From Scortum barcoo (taxonomy: Eukaryota > Chordata > Actinopteri > Centrarchiformes > Terapontidae), in assembly GCA_023238725.1 (NCBI GenBank), contig CM041550.1, positions 10,494,440 to 10,558,439 of the forward strand: a stretch of 64,000 bases of DNA. Direction: 5' to 3'. This document shows positions 25,310 to 36,973 of the stretch, piece after piece. How positions within the stretch are numbered: position 1 is the first letter of the stretch; the number at the start of each line of letters is the position of its first letter. The notes under the pieces are model-generated. The model saw nothing but the letters and a program-made list of their open reading frames with translations, was not told the DNA's origin and did no database searches. Position numbers and translations under genes: made by a program.

Positions 25310-26130
25310 CTTGAAGGAGAAAGAGAGATGACACAGAAGATTGAAGGAGTGCGAAGGAGAGGCGGTGTTCTTGAGAGATGGCTGAAGACTGAAAGAAGTA
25401 TTTGTCATCACGGGAGAGACACGAAGGGGAGAGTAAGACGAACCGAGGGATGAGAGAGAGGGAGACAGATCGAGGGGGAGAGGAGAAGGGACGTGAAGAG
25501 AGATGGAGAGAGGTTCAGGGGGCATAATAATGACAAAATGACAAGAGGATGATCGAAGCATGGGTCATGTTTACCCACAGGAGAGGGAGAGTGAGAGAGA
25601 TGGTGAGGAGACCGGAGGCGGAGAGGCGTCAGTGGGCTGAAGGGTCACTCTGTTTACGGGGAGAAGGAGAGATTGAGGGATATTGATGTGCGGAGGGAGA
25701 AGAGGAATGAAGAGAGACAACTCGGGATGGAGCGAGGGCCTCTGGCTGTGAAAAGAGAGAGGGATGATGGAGCGAGGGAGGGAAAGAAACGATGGGAGCC
25801 GGAGAGAGGGGGGAGAAACAGTCACAGAGGGAAGAGATGAAGGGAGCAAAAGGAGAATAGGGGGAAAACAGAGCGAGAGAAGCTGAAATCCAATGAGAAT
25901 ATGGAGTCCACTGCACAGAGGCACTTCTTTGGCATTCTGAAAACATGAGGGATCCAGTCTGCAGCAAACGTACTGCTTTTTTTTTAATATATCCAGATGA
26001 AGGGAGTCTAAAGGGACTGAAAGAGGAGACTGAGAAGCATGAGTGATTTTTCTGTGTGTTAGAAGGGAGAGGTACAGACAGACGGAGAGATGTGGGCGCA
26101 ATGATAAAAGGCTCGGTCCAGAAATAAATA
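25310..26130. repeat. Long purine-rich (plus strand) tract
   Basis: About 800 bases are strongly biased to A and G on the plus strand, with GAGAGAG, GGAGGG and GAAGGAG words. Overlapping minus-strand open frames of 216 and 220 codons (25571-26279) are Ser/Pro/Leu-rich in two frames at once, which marks them as products of the bias. A smaller tract of the same kind lies at about 26940-27240. Confidence 0.75.
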
Positions 26131-26264
26131 AAGAGATCATCTGCAAATATTCTGTCAGAGTTTGGTGTCCAGTGCGAATCAGGATAATACAAAGATTTGG
26201 GTTTTTCAGAGTGTAAATATCCGGAAAATCCAAAGCAACTTTTACTGAGCTCTAAAAACACATG

Positions 26265-26300
26265 ATATTTACCGATCACTTACAAGTGATCGGTAAATAT
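26265..26300. repeat. Perfect 17-bp inverted repeat with a 2-nt spacer
   Basis: The left arm ATATTTACCGATCACTT (26265-26281) is followed by AC and then its exact reverse complement AAGTGATCGGTAAATAT (26284-26300). No mismatches are present. It sits at the edge of a purine-rich tract and could be a cruciform, a transposon junction or a transcribed hairpin; nothing in the flanks decides between these. Confidence 0.95.
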
Positions 26301-29149
26301 TGAGTTTAGCTTGTGGATGCCAAACCATCAACCAACGAAGGCAGACTTCAATGTTATGTAGCACCGAACAAAAAAACACCAGGTGGCAGATATTCTGGGC
26401 ACAGCGAGCCACCAGAGACTGAGGACGACGTTAGAGTCTGGACATTGAGACCGGTCGTGAGAGAAAAAAGAAGAAAAAAACACAGCAGTTCTGGTGCGTC
26501 TGCTCTGCCAACCACGAGATATACTATAGAGACGGAGCAACACGTCCTGCTACACAACAGCTTGTGTGGAGACAAGAAACAAGAAGCAAGGGGAAATAAA
26601 ACTCACATACCGGAGTGAGAATGAAACTGAATCCAGTACTTGCATTGTTTTTTAGTCAGAACACGTCGCAGCCTGAGGGAAAACCAGATGAACATAAAGC
26701 GACTGAGCACCTTCTAAATCCCCCTTTTTGCCACCATCACATTAAACCGCAAAACTAGATCTCATCTTATCATAAAAATGATTCCTTCTTTTGTTTGTTC
26801 CTCACATTCTTCATCATTATACTCACGCTGTAACCTTTGCACAACTTGCTTCAGCGACGTTGTGCTTAATTATGGTTATGCAAAAAAAGGCAGATTTAAA
26901 TTTGGAAATGCATATTAGAGAACCAGACGATGTGTCAGAGGGGTGACTTCTTCTCTGTGGAGCAAGAGAGAGAGAGAGAGAGAGCGACAGAGAGAGAGTG
27001 ATGGCCTGGGAGTGAGAAACACATGAGTGAGGGAGACGGCGGAGGAGAAAGTGCTGAGTCACTCCTTTGGGAGGAAAATGGTGGTAATGAGCGAGGGTGA
27101 GGCAGCCAGGAGTGGGCGAGAGGAGATAAAGGGGACGAAGGGGAGGAGCGGGGGAGAGACGGAGGGGAATGGAGGGATGGAGGGAAAAGAGAAAAGGAGA
27201 ATAGAGAGAGACGAAGGGAGTGGCAGGAGGGAGTGAGGTCATGCTTTTGCTATCATTAAATATATGTAGGTCATCCCTCTTTTTTCCCTCTTCAGATGAC
27301 TTGGGCTTAAAGCACACCTGTTTCTCACCGATAGGGACAACACACTGGAACACACCTCAAGTGTGTGTGTGTGGTGTGTTTTGCGGCGACACAGTAAGCC
27401 CTTCAAAATGAGGTTGTTTGTCGTTTCCTTCCAGAGTGAGATTTGACGTGATCGTCTCTGCACTCGTGCTATTTCTAAATTTGGTCGCCGAATTGTGTTT
27501 TTGACCAGTAGAAAGAACCTCCAGAGAGGACGAGATAGAAATGGCTGGCTGTGTGCTGTAGGTGTGAGCAGGAGAGGCAGTAAGGGGAAAAGTGTGCATG
27601 TGTGTAGGAGAGATATAATAAAAGACAGCAAAAGGCTGTGTGTATGTGTGAGTGTGTTTGAAAGAGTGACTACAGAGAGGGTGTGTAGCTGAATAAAGAG
27701 AGTAGAATCCACTATGGCCTCAGTGTGAGTTCCCCAGAGCTCCCTGCAAACAAGCAGCAGTGAGTTTCACTCAGGACTCGCATGATACTGACTTCTAAGG
27801 CCACTGTTTTTTATACTTAACTATACTGGGCCAAGAAACAATCCATTCATATCCGGGACGTTCCCTGGGCTTGTGTTCCAGGTGTCATTCGTGCATTAGA
27901 TTTACTTCAGTGCATCCCTCTCTTGGCCCGACACATCTTTGTTTTGCCAATATGTACGAAGTACTTCTGCCCAGGCTAACTCAAATGGGCTTCTTGTTAA
28001 ATGAACAGATAGTATTAGCAGAGCAACGGCCCTAACTGACTTCATCCGCGTTGAAGTTAGAAATTCAAACCCAACAGTTGTGCAAAGCAGGGTGGTGCCC
28101 CTGTGATCTGTCATCCTTATTCAGACCATCTAAACTTCATCAGGGTGGAGCGTGGCAATGATGTTCACTCATTTAGCCGGTAGTGACAACATGAAAATTG
28201 ATGCAGCGCACTTCTGGCAAGGAGAACAATAATCAGCCGTGAGAACGCTCCACATTTGAGATGTTCACAGTTAAATGTAAAAGCGACTGCATTTCCAGAA
28301 ATCTGCTATTTAGTCTTGGACACTCTCGCCCTTGAAAGGCCTCCAATTCTGTGTTTTCCAGTAATCTTGAGGAAACATGAAAGACACAAAGATACCACTG
28401 TGCTAATTTTTTTTCCCATTGTAAAATATGTCTCTTCCTCTGCTAAAGACTAAAGGCAAACACATACACTATGCATTATGGTATATTCTCAGTGCAATCA
28501 AACACAGACTTACATTAGGTAGAAAACTGCTCAGATGTTCAGGCATGTAGCATCTCTTACATCACAGTCAGTGATCTCAGCACAGGTGTTTTTGCGATCG
28601 CCAGCTGATTGAAAACACCTGCCTCATTGCGTTACTGGGGTATGGCCATGAGAGTTTAGATTCAACGTTGGAATGCCATTCAGATTTATGTAACGCTAAA
28701 TCATTTAAACCTACAGTAATCTGAAGACTGTAAACATAATAAAATGATGCACAATGTAGCGCTACCAGATGGGGAATGTTAAAATACTGTAATAGAGGCT
28801 TAAAATGATTGTATTTTGAGGAAAATGATCATATGCGAGTCATAACCACAGGAACAAATAGGCATTGTAATTCTTTACAAAACACATATCATTTAACTTT
28901 TTGAGACACCTACAAGTCTTCTCTCATTTGGCTTCTTTTTAAAAGCAAGCTATGATGTGCAGAAGCTTGTATATGTTAATAACTCAATCAATCTGACAGT
29001 TATTGTAATGGCTTACTATTAGAAAATTAAATGACAAGAAAGTTATGGCTATGAGCTAAGCTAATCAAATAAATGATTTACTACTGGTGCATTCGGCTTG
29101 AGGACACCTTGGTAAGAAAGTTCCACCTCCACTTCCGAGTTGCTCTCTG
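26301..29149. other. Intergenic DNA, no gene recognised
   Basis: It holds a (GA)n patch at 26966-26984 and the purine-rich segment to 27240, then ordinary AT-rich DNA with short TG runs (27361-27375). A 101-codon plus-strand frame at 26313-26618 has no recognisable motif and is not supported by any splice context. Confidence 0.5.
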
Positions 29150-30850
29150 TGGCTGCTACATCTTACACCAGTGCAGCCAGACGCTCATGAGGCAATCCTT
29201 TTACTGCAGAGGTTTGATGCTGTCAAGCGTAGTGCTTGATGGCTGAAATGTGGTACATCCACATTCCTCACACACACTCTGATGTGTGCATGAGCCCATT
29301 AAGTGTGTCTGATGAGCCGGTTTCATGGTTTTGCTTTGATCAGGTCCACCTTGGGAAAACCACGTTAACATAATGCATTCGAATGCGGAAACATGAGTGC
29401 ATCGAGGGCATACTTTCCCCGCCTGAGGCTGCGAGAGGCAGTCGCCTCCACTGGTCATCGTGGCTTGGAGGAGTTCTGCATCTGTCATGTCGATTAACCG
29501 TGGCGCTTGCTGCATGAGGGGAAGCGGAGAGGGATGCTCTGCTCGTGCCGTGGCGTTGGTCACAGAGGCGTTCAATGTGGGTCAAGAGGGCTTTCTTGAT
29601 TTCTCCACAGGCAGTGCCGAGGAACCTTTGACAGTACGCATGAAAATCTGTCAGTGTGGCTGGCGTGATCTTTGACCGGTGGGTTTGCTGCACCACCTTT
29701 ACACCCAGGTACATCGTGTTGAGTGGTGTAAGCACTGAGTTGTCACTGCGGTCGGTCTGATTTAGTGTGGTGTGTAGAGCATAGTCCCTATGGTCAGCAG
29801 GAGATTTTTGTATGTGTTGCAAATCTTGCTTGTCTGAAGTAAACACCACCTTTTCGCTCTGAAAATGTTGATAAAGTGGTAATGCAGCTGGAGAGACTTG
29901 TCATTAAGTGGGTGAAAAACATTCTCAGTATTTAACCTGGCCTTAAGCCGCTGGTCGGTGAAACACATGTTCAACAACTTTATGCAAAGACAGCCGTCGT
30001 GAATGGGAGGACTTCAGTATTTTGTGGGGCTGTTGCTTCCCATCATTGTGTTGCAGCCATCCGATCTGGAACCCACTATATTTTCATCAGTGAATCATTT
30101 CTCTGTAAAGCATTTCTGTGGTGGATCCATCTCTAACAAAATGCCTGTGTTAATCTTAAAAGATCTGTGCCAGTTTCCAAAAAAATGAGCATGAACCTTG
30201 TTTGTGCCCTCATCAAAAAACACTTACAATGATACAGAGGGTTTTTTACATTCCCAAAGTCTGTTGACTCATCAATCATATTTCAAAGCAGCTCAAAGCT
30301 TAATTGTTTTAGGATTTTTTGAGAGACACCCAATGTAAAAGCAACCAATAACATGCTTGGCTGTGGTAGTTGCCTTTGTGTGGCCAAGACTGATGTTCAG
30401 TGCCTTTTCATCTCCTTAAAGATCTCCTTTATAATATCCACTAGATTGTCTGAGGTCCTCAATGCTAAGTTGTGCTTTACTAAAAAACCCTGCCAGCATT
30501 ACCTCCGCTGTGCTATTGACCTTTGTGTTGGTGCCAGACATTTCTTTTTCACCTTGTGTGTCTTTGACTTGGCATGATTTTTTTAGAACTGTGATCTCAG
30601 CCACCATCTGTATGTTACAGCAACGACAAAAGGCTTTACTGTCACAGCCCGCAGCAGGTTTTGCTTTCACACACATTTCTGTATGTGTGCCGGCGATGCT
30701 TCTCCAACAACAAGTCTCCTCTTCCTCCTCTTCACCTGTCCCCTGTGCCCCGCACCTTCCTGATCCCCAGCACACATTTTCACAGTCGCTACTTTTATTT
30801 CACATGGATGCAGCAGGTCAGCCGTCCCTTGTGGAAATGATTTTACAGTG
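29150..30850 (-). pseudogene. Decayed hAT-superfamily transposase-like gene
   Basis: Reading the minus strand from about 30700 downward gives, in shifting frames, a zinc-finger-like start (KAFCRCCNIQMVAEITVLKK), then VMLAGFFSKAQLSIEDLRQS, a DGCNTMMGSN motif (about 30033-30062), MYLGVKV (about 29695-29715) and LTDFHAYCQRFLGTACGEIK (about 29610-29670). The order matches vertebrate proteins derived from hAT transposases that carry an N-terminal zinc finger, an AEVKLAAFF-like segment and an SDGCNTMMG-type RNase H-like core. Multiple stops and at least three frame changes show it is not functional. The longest piece is 169 codons (29340-29849). Boundaries are approximate and no terminal repeats were found. 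Family recognition is from memory of motif order. Confidence 0.5.
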
Positions 30851-33534
30851 ACTGCCGTGTAGTGGGAGAGAAAACTGCAGTTGTGCCCGTGAGTCATGTT
30901 GATCATCGTAGCTTATACCAAGCATGGCTGGCTGGGCTGAGAAGATATGCAGAAACACAGACATAAGGCCCATATTGTTTATCCAGATAATGTCGGGACA
31001 TTAATTAAAATGAGACAGTACAGATTAAAACCAAGGACTCACAAAATTATTCACTCACAAATTATTGTACACTGCGCTTTTTGGCTTTATTGATCATACA
31101 TCATACGAGGGCAAAATCATCAGACAAATACGATAAACCTTGTATGTCTGGCAATCCCCGTCCCCATGGTATTCTGCAGTGTGGTCATATCGACATGGTG
31201 TCAGATAACAGTATCTCTGTAAACTGGTGGATAAAAGATGTTGCCCAAGTTTTTCTTAAGTTATAGTTAAAAGTCGGAAACTCTACTATAACTTTTGTCT
31301 CTAGTGTCAACAATAATGGCACCGCAGATGGCAGCCTCAGTATGGAGCTCTCTGGTACTTTTTTTTTTTTCCTGTGATTTGTTTTGTTTTCTGCATTCTC
31401 TCTCTGGTCACATTCACCAGGGATGAACATTAAAACATCGGACTATCCTTATTTTAAACTGTATGTATCTCTATTTCTGTGTACATACAGTGAGAGTGTA
31501 AAAAACTGGTGAAATTCCTTGTATGTGTACAGATACCTTCCAATAAAACTGATTTCTCCTCAGTGAGAAGTCCCAATAATACTCAGTAAAGGTACACAGT
31601 AGTTTATTTTCATAACCTGAGCACACAATGGCACTCACTTCAGCTTCTCCACAGTACAATAAGGAAAAGGAAAATGCATGAATTGTTCTCTGAAGTCAGA
31701 ATCGACTGTCTTCGCAATAGGCCACGTGTCTGAAAAGGAGAGGAGGCCTTTTTTTTTTTTTTGCCATTGTCCAGTTGTCACAACAACAGTTAACAGAAGC
31801 AGCCTGAGGAGTATTTTTGAACAACAGAGCTCTTTTCAGTCATGCTGCAGCTAAGAGGTGTGACACAACTCAGAGAAAAATCCATCATGCTCTTTTTCTG
31901 CTTCTCACTGCAGGCGTCTCATTATTACAATGGATGCATCAAAATGTGCATCATAATAACTTGTCCCAAATAAAGCCATGCTGTTGCGGCGGTTCGGTCT
32001 GCTTTAATTCAAGACTGACATTGCCTCTAGAGAACAGATGAAGTGAGTGCCGGTGTTGGGAGCCACGGTCAAAGGTTAAAGGGTGGGTTCTGTGTCACGG
32101 CACATCCTAAGGCTCAAATATATGTTTTTTGAATTTTTCCAACTTGAAATGTTTAGGAACGCTTGATCTGCACAGCATATTGAAGTCGGCAGCAGCCAGT
32201 GAATCTGAATCAGTTTGGTAAGTAGAGTTGGCAGGCGGACTCCTCTGTTTGTCTGTCTGTCTAAATGTGAGCTGAGCGCTTCAGGGGATAGTTCCTCTCC
32301 TCCTCCTCTTTTGTCTTTTTGGGTCTCACTGTCTTTATCCCCCTCATCCCCTCCTCATCCCTCTTCCTCTCTCCCTCGCTTTCTTTCTTCTGTTCATTCA
32401 TTTGTTAGCTTGCTTGGAGGTTCTCTCTTATGTCGACTCTTCCTTTTGTTCCCTAGTTTTTCTCTATTCTGTACCTTTTCTCATCTGTCCTTAATTGCTC
32501 TCGTTTATATGCGTGTGACACTCTAACAGAGGTTATTTAATTCTATGAAAAACGTTTTTTTTTGCGTGATGACCGGCAAAAGCATCTTGATGTGACATGA
32601 CAATCTTATTTGTAATGGAATACAAATTTCCTGTAGTTTAGGTTGGGGTAAGTTATTTAGTTTGAATTTATGGAAAGGTTTAGCTCATGATTACAGTCTG
32701 GCAGCAAACCATAATCATGAGCTGAACCTTTCTTAGTGCATATGGTTCATATCAGTTTGAATGATTTGAATTATCTGAATTGAAGGCTTTATTTATATAA
32801 CCAAGATTTAGGTCAGGGCTGACAGTACATGGTGTGTCCAGAGTGCGAAAGAGGAGAAATTCTGATGGTCATTTAACACTTTCACTTGCACACCATCATC
32901 ATCGGCATCATCCTTTGCCCTTTCCCGCGTTGACATGTTGGACACCAGCATGTGGCTCTTTCACACATGACATCACCCTGATTGTGCACACGTGCATCAA
33001 CCCCCCCCACGCACACACACAAACACAAATACCACCCACCAGTCGTGCGTTGAGTCAGAACCCCCCCAAGGTGGTTTGCTGATTCAAAAACCTCTCCTGT
33101 TAAAATCTCTGATGCCATCGCCCACACTCCCTGTAGCCCGCCATGCACAAACACATACACACATACACACAGAGGGTCTATGGAAAATGTTTATGTTATC
33201 TCTCTATGCACACAATTACAGAATGACATGCACACACAAACCAAGGCATGCTTGAATAAATCCTCACACTTTTGTATTAAGCACACACACTGCCACACAC
33301 GCTCACACAGATTTATGTATGAACAAAAACAGACACAACTATGCACATAGGCACATTGATATTATCATGTCTTCGACTTCCCCAGCATGCCGGACAGCAT
33401 TTTCATGTTAATGTGGGCAGTGTTTTCTGTAGATCTAGTGTTTGCTAAAGGCATTGTACATCAGTGGCGTGGTGTTGAGGATGGAAATATTAATCTGTGG
33501 GTTCACCACTTTCTGCCCAGACTGATATTCATAC
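30851..33534. other. Intergenic DNA, no gene recognised
   Basis: The stretch includes a pyrimidine-rich plus-strand patch (32295-32480), CA-rich patches (33008-33030, 33143-33175) and the inverted repeat listed at 32673-32732. Open frames are short or follow from the pyrimidine bias. Confidence 0.5.
32673..32732. repeat. 22-bp imperfect inverted repeat with a 16-nt loop
   Basis: GAAAGGTTTAGCTCATGATT (32673-32692, plus AC) pairs with ATAATCATGAGCTGAACCTT (32711-32730, plus TC), with two non-Watson-Crick positions over 22 bp and a 16-nt loop. It has the size of a small RNA hairpin, but flanking complementarity stops at the arms. Confidence 0.85.
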
Positions 33535-34690
33535 AAAACCATAGTATTGGATGGATTGAAATGGAATTTTGAATTTTTTACAGACATTTATTGACCCCAT
33601 ATGATCAATACTACTAATGTTGGTTATCACATGACTTTTCCTGTTGCGCTGCCTTGAGTTAATTTTTGGTTTGTAGTGAAGTGTCTCGGATGAATTGCCA
33701 TGACATTTAGTTAAGACATTCATTCCCATCAGAATGAATTGTGTAAACTATGGAGACCCCATAACCTTTCATCTAGTGCCATCATACTTTGGTTTATAAT
33801 GTATACCAGCAAAAGTAATACAGTGGAAACCTTCAAATTGATCACTATAAAAGTGTGAATATTATTACCGATTTGTTTTCTTTCTCTTTGTTTCTCATGC
33901 AAAATACCATCCGATTGACACATTCATCTCTTACATGAATGGCAGCTTTGGTATTTACTGCTGTAAGCTATTTACATAACCTATGTGGCCAGCCATTTTC
34001 AATCCAGTTGACAAGGGCATCTTCAACCACAGTTGCTTTCCTTGTGTTCATTAGTTTGCTGTCTCCATCATCAGCAGCCATGATTTTGTCGTCGTTTGAG
34101 TAAATGACACAAGGTCTCCTGAGGAAAACAAAATTTTGCTGCTGCATCTGGTTGGCTCATTTTTGGCGGTTTCTCATAAGCTTTAAGGAGACTATGTTTT
34201 TCATTGAGAGAAAATGACTTTCTTTTTCCTGTCATGATTTCACTGTGCACGCCTTGCCAGCCTCAGGTAGCTGAAAGCAGACAGGCGAGGCAAAGTATGA
34301 TGGGAGAAAAAAAATAACTGTAGTTTTAAATATTTTCCAGATGTTGTCATGTTTGAAAAGGCCCAAACTGAACATCATAAGCAGACTACTTGATTATTAT
34401 AAGCAAATAGTTTAATCAGCATTTGTATAGCAATCGTTCTGTCCTAAGCTTTTTGATCCATATAAGCGGTTGATCACTGTCTGTAAAATATTTCCATTAG
34501 CCTCAGCAGTAATTTGTGTTTAGAGCTAATTAGCAAATCCGAGCACGCTACCATATTAAAGTAAGATGAACATGGTAGACAATACACCTGCTAAACATCA
34601 GCATTGTCACTGGGAGAATCCTATCACGCTGGCATTAACATTTAGCTCAAAGCACCGGTGTCTGCACAGCCTGCTTAGAGAAAGCCGGTC
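33535..34690 (+). repeat. Teleost interspersed repeat split by a ~650-bp insertion
   Basis: The first part (33535-33825) contains GTATTGGATGGATTGAAATG, GATGAATTGCCATGACATTT and TTCATCTAGTGCCATCATAC. The second part (about 34477-34690) continues with CATTAGCCTCAGCAGTAATT, GTGTTTAGAGCTAATTAGCA, ACACCTGCTAAACATCAGCA and ATTTAGCTCAAAGCACCGG. I know these as one continuous dispersed percomorph repeat. The interval 33826-34476 breaks it and begins and ends with segments that both contain a GATCACT core, in similar orientation relative to the ends. Confidence 0.55.
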
Positions 34691-36931
34691 GTTGGCAGCA
34701 GCTTCAGACCTGCATCTGTGTCTACACGGGATGCATTCAGTGACAATACTAAGGGTTTTGGCAGCGCTCAGAGCCCAACACACAATCTCTGTACTTGTGT
34801 GTAATAAAGTACTTGAAGCATAAAACTATGCTTTTGGTTGTAGTTACACGTGTACAGCTTGAGGGAAACATGAGCTGTACTGCGTGGACAACTGTATCGA
34901 TTAAAATATCTGTTCAGTCAAAGACGTCTGTGAGATTGACTGTGGACAAGCCGTGATTATGGCTCACAGAGACGCCTGCATATCTGTAAACTTCTGGTCT
35001 TGTAACATCATGTTTGCAGAGATGAAACTTTGCTAAAACAGAATAAAGGACAGAGGTGACTGTCAGCATCACGGTCATCAGGCCTTTCACCTAAAATCTT
35101 GCTAATCCTGCTCATAGGCTGTTATATCATGTATTGCTATTTAATAGTTTGTAAAAATCATCAAAATTTGTTCTTGCTGGTGTCAGTTCTGCTTTTATGT
35201 TTCCTCCAGGTTCATTGAAAAAAATCAGCTGCAACATTAAATTCAACTGAAATCTGATGTGGAGCTTCACACCTTTGAATATTTTAGTTTATCCACATGC
35301 CACATGATCACACAGAGCTCCTTGGCGTGACTTTATGAAGAGAAAGCCACAGGAGCCAATCAGCAACAAGTCAGGGCCGGTGAAAGTGTCGTCAGCCTGT
35401 GAACTGAGCTCGACTGCGCTCTGTTTTGTCAGTGTTTTTGCATCAGAGATTAGATGAATTCCTTTGCACACAATCAGGAAAGGATCTGACATGCACGGCT
35501 AACAGCAGATTGTTTTGGTTTGGTTTTATATCATATAATAATATACACATAATGCACTTGTGAAAATACACATTAAAGGGACACGGATAAACCAGACAAA
35601 GATCACACGTACAATGTGTGGGGGACGCGAATATATGAGGAGCCTGAACGCCGGTCATACACATGCGTTCTCACACACAGACACAAACACTTCATCTGCA
35701 TTTTCAATCAAGTCCAGAAGATGTTACTCACAGGAGGCCACTTTCAGTATTCTTCATTCATTTCATTACAACATTTTGGCAAAGACAATCTTACTTGCAC
35801 TTCAGCCGTGCAGACGGACGGCGTGCTGCAAATAAAACTCCAGCTTCAGCTGCAAACGGTTGCAAGCTGCCTCTAATATATTCTTTGTACCATAAGACGC
35901 ATAAATCACTGCTTTTCTGCAAGTCACTGCAGAAGAGATTGTCAGCTCAGTGCCAATGATGTAAAAGTATTGTAACATTTAAGCTGGAACAGACACAAGG
36001 GGGTGAGGGTATATTTAGTATATCTGATGCACTCTCTATAAGTCATTGTGCGGAGAGGAGAATCGCTTCAGTGAATTTAATATAAATGTAGGCTGTGACA
36101 GAGACTAGGGAATAAGAAGACATCACCATAACTGGGGATTGATATCATCCTGTCTTTATTGTGTGAGTCTGAAAAGGCAGTCCCTGTCTTTCCTGTTCCT
36201 CTAGTCGATGCTCTTTCTCTTCTTTTCCTTACTCCCTCCTTGTGTGTCTCTGCCTTTTATTCCGTCTCCCACCCGGCCTCCCGGCCCCCCGAAGAAGATA
36301 AAATTCAGATTACATTAGCAAGACCTCCTTTCTTGCCTCTCGGAGGAGAAGAGCGTAATTACTATGCCTGGGCCTTCGCCAGAGTCCCTTGGCCCTTATT
36401 GTGTTTTAAGAAACCTAATTTTCACAGCTGCACCGCCGTGCTTTAGTTAAGAAATGGAAATAGCACAGTTGTGTTTTTGGAAAATGGTATAAAGTTAATT
36501 TATAGAAGGTATTATGGGATAAGTGTCTCACGTGTTACAACACAGGGGTGTACGCCGATGCCTGACCATCTTTAGGAAAGGTGCAGCTCTTCTGTGACAA
36601 AATTGATACCTGCGTCCTCGGAAATAAAACATTTTTACCCTTTTCTTTGATTCCATGGTAGCTGAATGTATTTTTGGGGGGAACAGTAAAACCACAAACA
36701 GTCTCTGATACAACCCCTCTGCCTCCCTGAGACTGTGTGGCTTCCTGATACTAACCAGCTCTCTCTGTGTTCGGGTGTCTTTTATTGCTCCCGCACTGAT
36801 CCTCCTCTTTCATCTTTTATTATGGTTGCCTCTCCTCTTGAATATTCTTTTCTTAGTCTTTCTCTTATCTGTCTGGGTTTTTTTTTTATCTTTGACTCTT
36901 TCCATCTCTCTGTCTCTCTCACCCTCCCTGT

Positions 36932-36933
<2 letters not shown>

Positions 36934-36971
<38 letters not shown>
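36934..36971. repeat. (CA)19 microsatellite
   Basis: A pure CA run of about 19 units follows a CT-rich stretch; further CA-rich sequence continues to about 37124. Confidence 0.95.

Positions 36972-36973
<2 letters not shown>

Noticed and set aside
25571..26279. Two overlapping minus-strand open frames of 216 and 220 codons
   Set aside because: Both are Ser/Leu/Pro-rich in different frames of the same purine-rich tract, which is what base bias alone produces.
26313..26618. 101-codon plus-strand open frame with basic residues
   Set aside because: No homologous motif, no splice context and no neighbouring coding exon; adjacent frames on the other strand are equally open.
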